Source of the DNA: Bacteroidota bacterium
Lineage (GTDB): Bacteria > Bacteroidota > Bacteroidia > Flavobacteriales > Schleiferiaceae
NCBI GenBank assembly: GCA_003385605.1
Contig: QQUU01000049.1
Location: 1-64,000 of the forward strand
DNA: 64,000 nucleotides
Direction: 5' to 3'
Shown here: positions 17,630-25,746 of the stretch, in pieces
How the letters are laid out: every line of letters begins with the position of its first letter
Numbering within the stretch: position 1 is the stretch's first letter
Made by a program: the position numbers and the translations under genes
Notes under the pieces: generated by a model
Databases searched by the model: none
The model's input: only the letters and a program-made list of their open reading frames with translations
What the model was told of the DNA's origin: nothing

Positions 17630-18868
17630 ATGCGACTAAAGAATTTCAAAGAAACCACATCCCTAGCTTGGTCGGCTATCAAAGCTTCCCCGCTAAGGAC
17701 CATCTTGACGTCGCTCATTATCTCCTTCGGCATCATGGCCCTAGTAGGTATTTTAAGTGCTACCGATGCCTTGAAACAAAGCCTCGAGAGCAACTTCACC
17801 TCCCTGGGTGCCAACACTTTGACCATTCGAAATTCACAAGGCGGATTCTTCGTAGGCAATGCCGATTACCGACAAAATCCTGAAATCACCTACCGCGAAG
17901 CTTTGCGCTTTAAGGAGCGTATGGACTATCCTGGGGCAAAAACATCCCTTACCTATATCGCTTCAGGGACTGCCAAGCTTTCCTACCAAAATGTAAGTAC
18001 CAACCCAAATACACTGATTACGGCTACGGACGAAAATTACATGTACACCGGTGGCTTCGACCTTGCAGAAGGGAGAAACTTCACCTTGGACGATGTGTAT
18101 TCTGGACGCAACTATACCATATTGGGCAGTGAAACGAAACAAGATTTGTTTGGGGACCAGCCGGCAGCAGGAAATACCATTCGCATCCAAGGAAAACCGT
18201 ATCTGGTTATCGGCACCCTTGCTGAGAAAGGATCTTCAGGTCTATTTTCTGGCGATCGCGGTGCTTGGGTTACCTTAAATTACGCACGTGCAAATTTCTC
18301 TGGGGGTTCTCCTAATTACACCCTGAGTGTCAATGCACCGAGTGCTGAAACCCTAGACGCAGTGCAAGGACAATGTATGGCGCTGATGCGTAGCGTAAGA
18401 AAATTGGTCCCAAAAGAACGCGACAACTTTAGCATCACACGCAGTGATAGCGTTGCAAAAAGTTTGATCGACAATTTAAACATGGTCACCACCGGTGCTT
18501 TTATCATTGGCTCTATTACACTGCTTGGTGCATCCATTGCATTGATGAACATCATGCTTGTGAGCGTTACTGAGCGTACTAGAGAGATTGGTACTCGTAA
18601 GGCTATTGGTGCAACCAAGAGTGCCATCAGTTCTCAGTTCCTTTCCGAAGCGGTCATGATTACGCAGATTGGCGGCTGGGCAGGTATTTTGTTCGGGATC
18701 ATCATTGGCAATGTCGTAGCAAACCAGATAGGAGGATTCTTCTTCATTCCCTGGCTCTGGATTATCGTGGCCTTTGTCATCTCAGTGCTTGTTGGCGTTG
18801 CAGCAGGATGGTATCCAGCAACGAAGGCGGCGGACCTCGATCCGGTAGAGGCGCTGCGTTACGAGTAG
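17630..18868 (+). CDS. MacB/LolC-like ABC transporter permease
   Basis: The 412-residue protein has the MacB permease plan. One helix near residues 24-45 is followed by a large periplasmic MacB_PCD domain (about 50-270) and three more helices near 290-310, 340-365 and 375-400. The ERTREIGTRKAIGATKSAI coupling loop between the second and third helices is diagnostic. Such proteins use a separate ATPase to move lipoproteins, peptides or drugs at the inner membrane; no partner ATPase gene lies next to it, although ftsE-type ATPases occur elsewhere. ATG 17630 is chosen because the promoter element lies just upstream. Confidence 0.88.
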   Translation: MRLKNFKETTSLAWSAIKASPLRTILTSLIISFGIMALVGILSATDALKQSLESNFTSLGANTLTIRNSQGGFFVGNADYRQNPEITYREALRFKERMDYPGAKTSLTYIASGTAKLSYQNVSTNPNTLITATDENYMYTGGFDLAEGRNFTLDDVYSGRNYTILGSETKQDLFGDQPAAGNTIRIQGKPYLVIGTLAEKGSSGLFSGDRGAWVTLNYARANFSGGSPNYTLSVNAPSAETLDAVQGQCMALMRSVRKLVPKERDNFSITRSDSVAKSLIDNLNMVTTGAFIIGSITLLGASIALMNIMLVSVTERTREIGTRKAIGATKSAISSQFLSEAVMITQIGGWAGILFGIIIGNVVANQIGGFFFIPWLWIIVAFVISVLVGVAAGWYPATKAADLDPVEALRYE

Positions 18869-18869
18869 T

Positions 18870-19037
18870 CTATTTCTTTTCTACCCTTGTATATCCCAAG
18901 CTTGCTCCAATTGCAAGGCCTAGCGATAGCCACAAGCCTAGGTTGTCGGTCAATGAGCCGATTAATAGTCCAATCATCATTCCCACACTTAAGTAGGGAA
19001 CTACTCTCTTGTCGACGGCTTTTGTATTCTTTTTCAT
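18870..19037 (-). CDS. Small membrane protein, 55 residues
   Basis: A short ORF whose translation runs MKKNTKAVDKRVVPYLSVGM and ends RVEKK. It has a basic start, two Gly-rich hydrophobic segments (about 14-28 and 33-48) and a charged tail, so it looks like a two-helix inner-membrane peptide. It sits between the converging permease gene, one base from its stop, and the terminator of the ribosomal protein operon. ATG start and clean topology make it credible. The function is unknown. Confidence 0.6.
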   Translation of the reverse strand: MKKNTKAVDKRVVPYLSVGMMIGLLIGSLTDNLGLWLSLGLAIGASLGYTRVEKK

Positions 19038-19051
19038 TGTGATTTAGGTAT

Positions 19052-19079
19052 AAAAAAAGCCGCCCCTGGGGACGGCTTT
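19052..19079 (-). terminator. Terminator of the rpsF-rpsR-rplI operon
   Basis: On the minus strand AAGCCGTCCC pairs with GGGGCGGCTT around a short loop, with one T-G wobble, followed by seven T residues. It lies 27 bases after the rplI stop. Confidence 0.9.
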
Positions 19080-19105
19080 ACGCATTCGCGATATAGGATT
19101 GTCGT

Positions 19106-19555
19106 TTAAGCTTCCGCTACAACGTCAAATTCAAAGTTTACTACAACTTCACGGTGCAAACGCACAGCAGCAGTGTAGTGACCAAGTGCCTTGATAGAAC
19201 CACCAACGATTTGGATGAATTTCTTCTCAAGAGTAACACCAGCCTTCGCTAGTTCGTCTGCCACGTTTTGGTTAGTAACCGCACCGAAGAGCTTGTTACC
19301 TGTACCTACTTTAGCAGTCATCTTCAACTCAACACCAGCCAATTTCTCAGCAGTTGCTTTTGCATCAGCGATAGCTTGAGCTTCTTTGTGCGCACGTTGA
19401 CGCAAGTTCTCAGCCAATACTTTCTTCGCGCTCTCTGTTGCCAATACTCCGAATCCTTGTGGGATCAAGAAGTTACGACCGTAACCGTCTTTTACAGTTA
19501 CCACGTCATCAGCAAAACCTAAGTTTTCTACGTCTTTCTTTAGAATGATTTCCAT
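19106..19555 (-). CDS. rplI: 50S ribosomal protein L9
   Basis: The 149-residue protein starts MEIILKKDVENLGFADDVV and continues with VKDGYGRNFLIPQG, the conserved N-terminal L9 domain that binds 23S rRNA. A long helix (about 40-75) and the C-terminal domain follow. It is the third gene of the classic S6-S18-L9 operon and is followed by the operon terminator. Confidence 0.98.
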   Translation of the reverse strand: MEIILKKDVENLGFADDVVTVKDGYGRNFLIPQGFGVLATESAKKVLAENLRQRAHKEAQAIADAKATAEKLAGVELKMTAKVGTGNKLFGAVTNQNVADELAKAGVTLEKKFIQIVGGSIKALGHYTAAVRLHREVVVNFEFDVVAEA

Positions 19556-19564
19556 GGTACTGAA

Positions 19565-19858
19565 TTATTTAAGGTTATCAGCTACGTAAGGCATCAATGC
19601 AATGTGACGAGCACGCTTGATAGCTGTAGATAATTTTCTTTGGTATTTCAATGAAGTACCGGTCAAACGACGTGGCAAGATTTTACCTTGTGGGTTTACA
19701 AAACGCAACAAGTAATCTGGATCCTTGTAGTCGATGTATTTGATTCCGGCTTTCTTAAAACGACAGTACTTCTGTTGGTTGCCGCTTTCTACGTTGATAG
19801 GCTGTAGGTAACGAACATCACCTTTTCCTCTCGTTCCTCTATTTCCTCTAGTTGCCAT
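19565..19858 (-). CDS. rpsR: 30S ribosomal protein S18
   Basis: A 97-residue protein with the S18 core: [35 protein letters not shown] and [20 protein letters not shown]. It binds 16S rRNA together with S6 in the small subunit platform. The N-terminus has a Gly/Arg-rich extension (about residues 1-15), common in Bacteroidota. It lies nine bases before rplI in the operon. Confidence 0.98.
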   Translation of the reverse strand: MATRGNRGTRGKGDVRYLQPINVESGNQQKYCRFKKAGIKYIDYKDPDYLLRFVNPQGKILPRRLTGTSLKYQRKLSTAIKRARHIALMPYVADNLK

Positions 19859-19870
19859 AATTTCTACTTT

Positions 19871-20203
19871 TTAAGCGTTAACTCTGGCACGACGCTTCGC
19901 AGCGTATTCGATACCGTATTTATCCATTCTAACAGTCAAAAAGCGCATAATACGCTCGTCACGCTTAAACTCAACTTCTAGTGGTGCAATTGCCTCACCA
20001 GGTGCTGTGTATTCTACAAAGTGGTAAAAGCCACTTTTTTTCTTTTGGATTGGGTAAGCCATCTTCTTGAGGCCCCAATTTTCTTTGTTGATAATGCTCG
20101 CGCCTCTCTCTTTCAAGAATGACACGTACTTATCTACCGCTTCCTTTACCTGATCTTCAGATAAAACGGGATTCAAAATGAAAACGGTTTCGTACTGATT
20201 CAT
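19871..20203 (-). CDS. rpsF: 30S ribosomal protein S6
   Basis: The 110-residue protein begins [19 protein letters not shown] and has the S6 ferredoxin-like core ending before a basic tail. It partners S18 in the small subunit and leads the rpsF-rpsR-rplI operon. A consensus -7 box lies 30 bases upstream. S6:S18 often binds its own mRNA leader for autoregulation, but the short leader here shows no obvious 16S-like element. Confidence 0.97.
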   Translation of the reverse strand: MNQYETVFILNPVLSEDQVKEAVDKYVSFLKERGASIINKENWGLKKMAYPIQKKKSGFYHFVEYTAPGEAIAPLEVEFKRDERIMRFLTVRMDKYGIEYAAKRRARVNA

Positions 20204-20232
20204 AATTAATTGAACTTAAAATTTAAGGAGTG

Positions 20233-20240
20233 CAAATGTA
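20233..20240 (-). promoter_or_regulatory. -7 promoter element of the rpsF operon
   Basis: Minus-strand TACATTTG matches TAnnTTTG exactly and predicts a leader of about 26 bases. Confidence 0.6.
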
Positions 20241-20327
20241 CGAGACTTTTCCTTTTGTTCCAACTAATGTTAGCAACGTGTTTACAGCCTTTTTTTCTAC
20301 GGACATTTTATAGGTGCAAAGGTCGCT

Positions 20328-20335
20328 TATATTTG
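20328..20335 (+). promoter_or_regulatory. -7 promoter element, near-leaderless, for dnaX
   Basis: TATATTTG matches TAnnTTTG exactly and ends four bases before the dnaX ATG at 20340. With the usual distance to the transcription start, the mRNA should begin at or next to the A of ATG. Confidence 0.6.
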
Positions 20336-20339
20336 TGGT

Positions 20340-22244
20340 ATGGAGCAATTCATTGTATCAGCAAGAAAATACAGACCACAGGCCTTTGAGTCGGTGGTTG
20401 GACAGCGTCATATCACCGATACACTGCTTAAAAGTGTGGCTAGTGATCACTTGGCGCAGGCCCTGCTATTCTGCGGTCCACGTGGCGTTGGAAAAACGAC
20501 ATGTGCCCGTATTCTTGCGAAAGTCATCAATGGCGATGCGAATTTGACCGAAGAAGAATTGGCATTGAACATCTTTGAATTGGATGCCGCATCAAACAAC
20601 TCTGTGGATGATATCCGCCGTTTGATTGACCAAGTTCGATTCGCTCCACAAACTGGAAAATTCAAGGTCTATATTATTGATGAGGTGCACATGCTCTCTC
20701 AGCAGGCCTTCAACGCCTTTTTGAAGACACTGGAAGAACCGCCAGCGCACGCCATCTTCATTCTAGCGACTACAGAGAAGCACAAGATCATCCCAACCAT
20801 TTTGTCGCGTTGTCAGATTTTTGACTTCAAGCGCATCACAGTGGATGATATCGCCGGGCACCTTGCATTCGTTGCCGAAAAAGAAGGTGTAAAAGCAGAG
20901 CCAGAAGCCCTGCACATGATTGCAGAAAAGGCCGACGGCGCCCTTCGCGATGCCTTGAGTTTGTTCGACCGCATGGTCAGCTTCTCAGGCAGTGAGCTCA
21001 CCTACAATCAAGTCGTAGAAGTGTTGGACATCTTAGATTACAACTACTTCTTCCGCTCGATCGACCTCGCAGCAGGAGTGAACTACCCTGATCTGCTCCT
21101 CTTGTACAATGAGGTTTTAGAGAAAGGTTTCAACGGCCACGAATTTGTTGTCGGAATGGCCAAGCATTTCAGAGATCTATTGGTAGCTAGAGAACCTAGA
21201 ACGGTAGAACTCCTTGAAGTTGGTCCAGCGATCAAACAGCGTTACCTCGAGCAGAGCGCAGCAACCTCAACACGATTCTTGTTGCACGGATTGAAGGTCT
21301 TCAATGAGTTAGACGGTCAGTACAAGGCTTCGAGCCAGCCGAGAATTCTAGTAGAATTAGGCCTACTTAAACTCGTCGAGTTCATCTCGCAAGAAAAAAA
21401 AAAGTCGCAACCCAGCGTAGCGCCTAAAGCTGAAGGTACGGACCAGTACCTACCCGATACCCTCCCAAAACGAGGTAATACCCCTGCTCCACCTGCCCCT
21501 GCCCCTGCAACGCAACCGGCTCCAGCGCCCGTAACACCAGCTGCCGTACCTACGCCAGCTCCTGCTCCAGTTGCCACCGAGACTCCTTCAACAGCTCCAG
21601 CTCCGCAAACTGCTCCCTCTGTACACAATACAGTAAGCGATTCTAATTTGCCTGAGGAGACAGCAGTTCCAGAGACTCCCTCTGTAGCACCGCCGCCAGA
21701 AGCTTCTCCTGCTGCCGCCTTTGACCTACCGAAAGAAGGCAGACGTCGCAGAACCACTGGAAAGAAGAAAGGCGGGTTATCACTGACGGCGATGATGGAG
21801 GAAATGGCCAGTGAGAACGAACCGACGAAGCCAACTGCTGAATCGGGTGAAAGCGATATCCCAGCTGCTGCAGAAGGTCCACAGAACGTGTATACGGAGC
21901 ACGAATTAAAATTGGCCCTGGAAGAATATACCAACCAGCGTCACGTTAAAACCGCTATTCGCAGCATGCTTCAGGCACAAGTACCTAAGATTTTGGATAA
22001 AAACACGTTGGAAATCACCGTAGATAACAATATCCAACAGGGCTACTTCAACGACGAACAGAAAGAGCTGGTCCCTTGGTTGCGTAAAAAGCTGAACAAC
22101 TTTGCCCTTCGTTTTGAGGTGAAGATGGCCGAGAACGTTCAAACGAAGAAGCTCTATCTACCTGAGGAGAAATTCAAGCACATGGTGGAGAAGAACCCAA
22201 ACCTGCTCTACCTGCGTGAGAAGCTAAATACCGACCTGGAATAA
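20340..22244 (+). CDS. dnaX: DNA polymerase III subunit tau/gamma (DnaX)
   Basis: A 634-residue clamp-loader ATPase. The AAA+ core shows Walker A GPRGVGKTT (46-54), DEVH (114-117), the ATTEKHKI sensor region and SRC (156-158). The start matches the family opening SARKYRPQ. The four-cysteine zinc module that normally follows Walker A is absent; the segment near residues 61-80 is short and has no Cys. Domain III ends near residue 350. A Pro/Ala-rich linker (about 375-480) and a tau-specific C-terminal domain follow. An A10 run at codons 352-355 marks the junction and could yield a gamma-like product. The stop overlaps the next gene (TAATG). Confidence 0.96.
   Translation: MEQFIVSARKYRPQAFESVVGQRHITDTLLKSVASDHLAQALLFCGPRGVGKTTCARILAKVINGDANLTEEELALNIFELDAASNNSVDDIRRLIDQVRFAPQTGKFKVYIIDEVHMLSQQAFNAFLKTLEEPPAHAIFILATTEKHKIIPTILSRCQIFDFKRITVDDIAGHLAFVAEKEGVKAEPEALHMIAEKADGALRDALSLFDRMVSFSGSELTYNQVVEVLDILDYNYFFRSIDLAAGVNYPDLLLLYNEVLEKGFNGHEFVVGMAKHFRDLLVAREPRTVELLEVGPAIKQRYLEQSAATSTRFLLHGLKVFNELDGQYKASSQPRILVELGLLKLVEFISQEKKKSQPSVAPKAEGTDQYLPDTLPKRGNTPAPPAPAPATQPAPAPVTPAAVPTPAPAPVATETPSTAPAPQTAPSVHNTVSDSNLPEETAVPETPSVAPPPEASPAAAFDLPKEGRRRRTTGKKKGGLSLTAMMEEMASENEPTKPTAESGESDIPAAAEGPQNVYTEHELKLALEEYTNQRHVKTAIRSMLQAQVPKILDKNTLEITVDNNIQQGYFNDEQKELVPWLRKKLNNFALRFEVKMAENVQTKKLYLPEEKFKHMVEKNPNLLYLREKLNTDLE
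21394..21403 (+). other. A10 slippery run at the gamma/tau junction of dnaX
   Basis: Ten A residues encode part of E352 and K353-K355. Gain of one A leads to a TAA stop seven codons later, giving about 362 residues. Loss of one A reaches a TAG at 21418-21420. Either product keeps the ATPase and oligomerisation domains and loses the linker and tau domains. Thermus thermophilus makes gamma by transcriptional slippage on an A-run in dnaX and E. coli by ribosomal frameshifting, so this is a plausible but unproven equivalent. Confidence 0.45.
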
Positions 22245-23125
22245 TGCGTCGAGTTCTTCTTCTTTTCTTGCTCCTTACTCAGCTGAGTGCCAGTGCCCAG
22301 ATGGATTGGTGGAATCAAATTCACAATTGGGACGGAGCGACGCCGTGGACGCAATACATGAAATACTCTCATGCCTACCTCGGCCCAAATGCCATCCCTC
22401 TTCCTACGCTTCAACGAAGCGACATGGGCAGCTATTTTAAGAGTAGCTCACAGATGAGTCTTATCGAAGACGATAGTTTCTTGACACTGCACAACGAACT
22501 GCATTGGGACAGAGGCCATACACAGATTCATATTACGCATCAGAGCATAGAATATTACCGCATGTCGGAAGAAGTACGAGACTTGCGGATTTCTAGAGAT
22601 CAGGACGGTGAAGGCGTGCTCGCCGGGGATGTCTTGATCGATATCAGTACCCGACTTTGGACAAAACATGAGCAAAGCCTGTGGTTCACTTTTCACACCA
22701 AGACGGCCGCTGGACCACTTCCTCAAGCAAGATTTACCGATGCACCCGGTTATGCCTTTTTCTTTTCGCACCAGAAGAGCTTTGATTCGTGGGGAAATTG
22801 GGAACCCTATTTAACCACGGATGCTGGATTTCAAGTATACCAGACCCATTGGGTGGATTACCCACAGAACGACGGATTCCTCGGAAACATTAAGCTTCAG
22901 TTACATAAAGACAAGACTTACCTGAGTGCTCAATTACGCACCTTTACCGGCTATTTTCTAGATGGAGATTGGCCGAGGATGTTGGAGCTGCAGTGGGGCC
23001 AGACCTTTACTTTTGGACCTGCACAGCTTGGACGCGCACATGTCGGTTGGACACGAGGATTGAACGATTACCCCTTCTCTTTTTTGACCGTTGGAATGAC
23101 GTATTGGTTAGACGTTCACATGTAA
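22244..23125 (+). CDS. Secreted protein of unknown function
   Basis: A 293-residue protein with a Sec signal peptide (MRRVLLLFLLLTQLSASAQ). The body is rich in Trp, His and aromatic residues with alternating strands (WGQTFTFGPAQLGRAHVGWT) and ends in TYWLDVHM, so it is probably a periplasmic or outer-membrane beta-rich protein. I recognise no catalytic motif. Its ATG overlaps the dnaX stop in TAATG, which argues for translational coupling. The last 18 bases overlap the 3' end of the converging glycosyltransferase gene. Confidence 0.7.
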   Translation: MRRVLLLFLLLTQLSASAQMDWWNQIHNWDGATPWTQYMKYSHAYLGPNAIPLPTLQRSDMGSYFKSSSQMSLIEDDSFLTLHNELHWDRGHTQIHITHQSIEYYRMSEEVRDLRISRDQDGEGVLAGDVLIDISTRLWTKHEQSLWFTFHTKTAAGPLPQARFTDAPGYAFFFSHQKSFDSWGNWEPYLTTDAGFQVYQTHWVDYPQNDGFLGNIKLQLHKDKTYLSAQLRTFTGYFLDGDWPRMLELQWGQTFTFGPAQLGRAHVGWTRGLNDYPFSFLTVGMTYWLDVHM

Positions 23126-23959
23126 TCTCAACCAAAGTCCTAGCGGTACTCTCGTAGTTTTCGCCTTGTTTAAAGCTTCAGCTTTCCACTTCTTCTGCGC
23201 CTCAGTATCGCCACGCTTCTTATACGTACGGGCCAATTCATAGGCCTTACGAACCTCGTAGAGCTTAAATTCCTTCTCACTGATGTGACCGAGCTCTTTA
23301 GCCTTTGCCACTGCACGCATCACCTTATTTACGTGCCCTTCCGCATCTGCAGTCATACCGAAATCCAATCGGTACTTCAGCGTTGCCTCAGGCAGCATCT
23401 TTGGAAAATCGCCACGGCTAAGTACTCTTAAATGCGCACCAACATCTTCCTGGAGGTTCCTATCGTTTTCCCAAGCGTAGTCAAAACCACTGCGCATAAT
23501 GATCGTTGAAGGAACAATCGGGTTGTAACTCAAAAAGGACCGCAGCGAACTGACCTGGCTACAGGCTCTCTTGCGCGTACTTTGTTCATTATCGGGTGTC
23601 CACTCCAATATTGGAGTGTAAAACCACTGGGTCTTTGGATACTTCAGAAGCCCCTTCATCCCTTGCTCGAGCTTAACGGGCAACCACACATCGTCCGCAT
23701 CCAAAAATGCATAGGCATCGCCCGTCGCGGCAGCCATACCCGCATTCCTGGCTTTTCCCAAGCCTGAATTTGCCTGACTTACGATCCTTAAAGTGAACTT
23801 GGCTTCAAATTTTGCTGCAACCCTTCTAGTATTGTCAGTACTTCCGTCGTCCACTAAAATCACCTCAAAAGGTCGAACTGTCTGACGTACCACACTTTCT
23901 AGACATTCCTCCAGCGTGGACGCAGCGTTGTATGCAGGTATGATGACAGAAATTCTCAT
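23108..23959 (-). CDS. Glycosyltransferase family 2
   Basis: A 283-residue GT-A enzyme. The opening ISVIIPAYNAASTLEECLESV, the VDDGSTDNT segment and the metal-binding AFLDADDVW (near residue 88) are hallmarks of GT2. It should add a sugar from a nucleotide-sugar donor to an envelope glycan in the cytoplasm or at the inner membrane; donor and acceptor are unknown. Its ATG overlaps the stop of the upstream sulfotransferase-GT2 fusion (TAATG), so the two are co-translated and probably act on the same glycan. Confidence 0.9.
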   Translation of the reverse strand: MRISVIIPAYNAASTLEECLESVVRQTVRPFEVILVDDGSTDNTRRVAAKFEAKFTLRIVSQANSGLGKARNAGMAAATGDAYAFLDADDVWLPVKLEQGMKGLLKYPKTQWFYTPILEWTPDNEQSTRKRACSQVSSLRSFLSYNPIVPSTIIMRSGFDYAWENDRNLQEDVGAHLRVLSRGDFPKMLPEATLKYRLDFGMTADAEGHVNKVMRAVAKAKELGHISEKEFKLYEVRKAYELARTYKKRGDTEAQKKWKAEALNKAKTTRVPLGLWLRLHVNV

Positions 23960-25731
23960 TAGTGTGCAAAGAATGATTTGGGGAACAGACGAGCTGCTAG
24001 TTTTTTGGCTGGCTTCTTCAAACCTAGGTAAATAAAGAATTGACCCAATAATTTAATGGCACCACTTCTGAGCAAATACCTACCTAATCCTTTTTTATAC
24101 TTCTTAAAGGCGTTGTATAATCTGCGATTGTTGCGCCAGACCTCAGCGCTGCGGTCCATGGAGAACACATTGGCTGCCCACCACATTGCCACTTGGCCAC
24201 GGGCGGCATTGATGGTTTCGAGCGGTGCGAAGCCCTCCTTCTCGAAGATGGTGTACATCTCCAAAAGCTCGTCAAAGGCACTGTAGGAGCTGATGGCGCG
24301 GCTGCGTTGTGTTTGTGAATGAAAGCGGAATTTGTTTCGCGGCCGCGCATGAAAGACAAGATCGCCGTATTGCAAAAGCTTGGCGTAAAAGAGCCAATCT
24401 CCATTTAGGCGCCAATGCGTCGCTGGAGCACCCACCTTATCGAAGGCTTCTTTGCGCATTAAGATTCCGCTGGCGTTAGGGATGGTGTTGGAAAAGACCA
24501 TGTGTTTAGCCACCTCGGTTTTCCCTTCGTTTGTGAAGTCTTTGGCCCATTTGGCAGTATCGCCAAAGATGAAGGCATAATCGTCTTTAAAGTCGCGCAG
24601 GAATTGGCCGTTCTCATCTACGAGATGGCTATGACTGTAGGCGATTACAGCATTTTCATTGGCCTCCATACTCTGTACGTGAAGCGCAAGCATATCTGTA
24701 TCGCAGTAATCGTCGCTTTCGGCAATCCACAGGTACTTGCCCTTGGCCCAAGAGGCTCCTTTGGCCCATTGCGCGAAAGGACTGCCAGAGTTTTCTTCGT
24801 TGAACAGCGTGGTCATTCTCGAATCTTTTGCTGCCCATTTTTCAAGGACCGTACGGCTATCGTCCGGACTACAATCGTCCATCAGTAACACCTCGATATT
24901 CGTGTAAGTCTGCGAAGAAATGCTTTCCAAGCGCTGATCTAAGAAAGCAGCATGATTGTAATTAGGCACTATGACACTCACCAAAGGACCATTCGTAGGC
25001 AATGCTGCCAAAGGTTTTGAGGAGGTCGTTGTGGCCGATTTAGGACTTCGCCTTGCGAAGCCTTCCATCTTCCCTGGACGGACTTTGCAGAACTGGTACA
25101 GAGAGAACCAACTTTTACGTTGCGTATCGACATCGGTGGAGACCAAATCTTTGTATTGGACCATGCGTACCTCTACTCCGCTGTTCTTTATGTTCGTGGT
25201 GGCCGCTTCGTTATACGCACGCACAAGCTCGCGAGCCGTTTCTTCAGTAAGATCACTAAAGGCTTCCCCTTCCACGCGTTGGCGCCGAAGCAAGCTTTGA
25301 ACGATCTCCTCTTCATCGCGGAGTACCCAGATAACCTTCGCCTTCGGAAAGCGGGCAAGCCACCAAGGCAAGGTGAAGCAGAGTCGAGGGTCTTTTACAG
25401 CCCATGGTCCGCTATGTGCTAGCGCTAAAGAAAGACGGCGGCCTGAAGGATGTTTCAGATGCGTGCCATAAATATCAAGGCCAGTAAGTTCAGACTGAAA
25501 GTTTGATGCCGCATCTAAAACCGAATCAAGTCCAGGCGGCGACCACCAGTTGCCTCCTGCAGTTTCTAGGATACGGTCGTTAATATCTATACCGTAGAGC
25601 GCTTCGGAGTTGTGATCGAGAATGGTTCCTACATGAACGCCGGCCGCTCCCAAAGCGCGAGTCACCATAGTGGTCCCACTGCGGTGCATGCCTAGTATGA
25701 AGACGGGTTGCTTGATTTTGGGTAGAAACAT
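23959..25731 (-). CDS. Sulfotransferase fused to glycosyltransferase family 2
   Basis: A 590-residue two-domain protein. Residues about 8-225 form a sulfotransferase fold with the PAPS 5'-phosphosulfate loop GMHRSGTTM (14-22) and a 3'-phosphate segment VIWVLRDEEEIVQSL (133-147). A Ser/Thr/Lys linker (about 228-245) leads to a GT2 domain: SVIVPNYNHAAFLDQRLES, LMDDCSPDDS and the metal-binding ESDDYCD near 338-344. The design suggests sugar addition and sulfation of one glycan. I use ATG 25731 because the longer frame starts at a GTG inside the divergent gene. The gap to that gene is only 15 bases. Confidence 0.85.
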   Translation of the reverse strand: MFLPKIKQPVFILGMHRSGTTMVTRALGAAGVHVGTILDHNSEALYGIDINDRILETAGGNWWSPPGLDSVLDAASNFQSELTGLDIYGTHLKHPSGRRLSLALAHSGPWAVKDPRLCFTLPWWLARFPKAKVIWVLRDEEEIVQSLLRRQRVEGEAFSDLTEETARELVRAYNEAATTNIKNSGVEVRMVQYKDLVSTDVDTQRKSWFSLYQFCKVRPGKMEGFARRSPKSATTTSSKPLAALPTNGPLVSVIVPNYNHAAFLDQRLESISSQTYTNIEVLLMDDCSPDDSRTVLEKWAAKDSRMTTLFNEENSGSPFAQWAKGASWAKGKYLWIAESDDYCDTDMLALHVQSMEANENAVIAYSHSHLVDENGQFLRDFKDDYAFIFGDTAKWAKDFTNEGKTEVAKHMVFSNTIPNASGILMRKEAFDKVGAPATHWRLNGDWLFYAKLLQYGDLVFHARPRNKFRFHSQTQRSRAISSYSAFDELLEMYTIFEKEGFAPLETINAARGQVAMWWAANVFSMDRSAEVWRNNRRLYNAFKKYKKGLGRYLLRSGAIKLLGQFFIYLGLKKPAKKLAARLFPKSFFAH

Positions 25732-25746
25732 GTATTTTCGGCTCCG

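Noticed and set aside
21317-21934. Long minus-strand frame of 205 codons opposite dnaX
   Set aside because: It is the antisense shadow of the Pro/Ala-rich linker; its Gly/Ala/Val-rich product reflects that composition and has no start context or domain.
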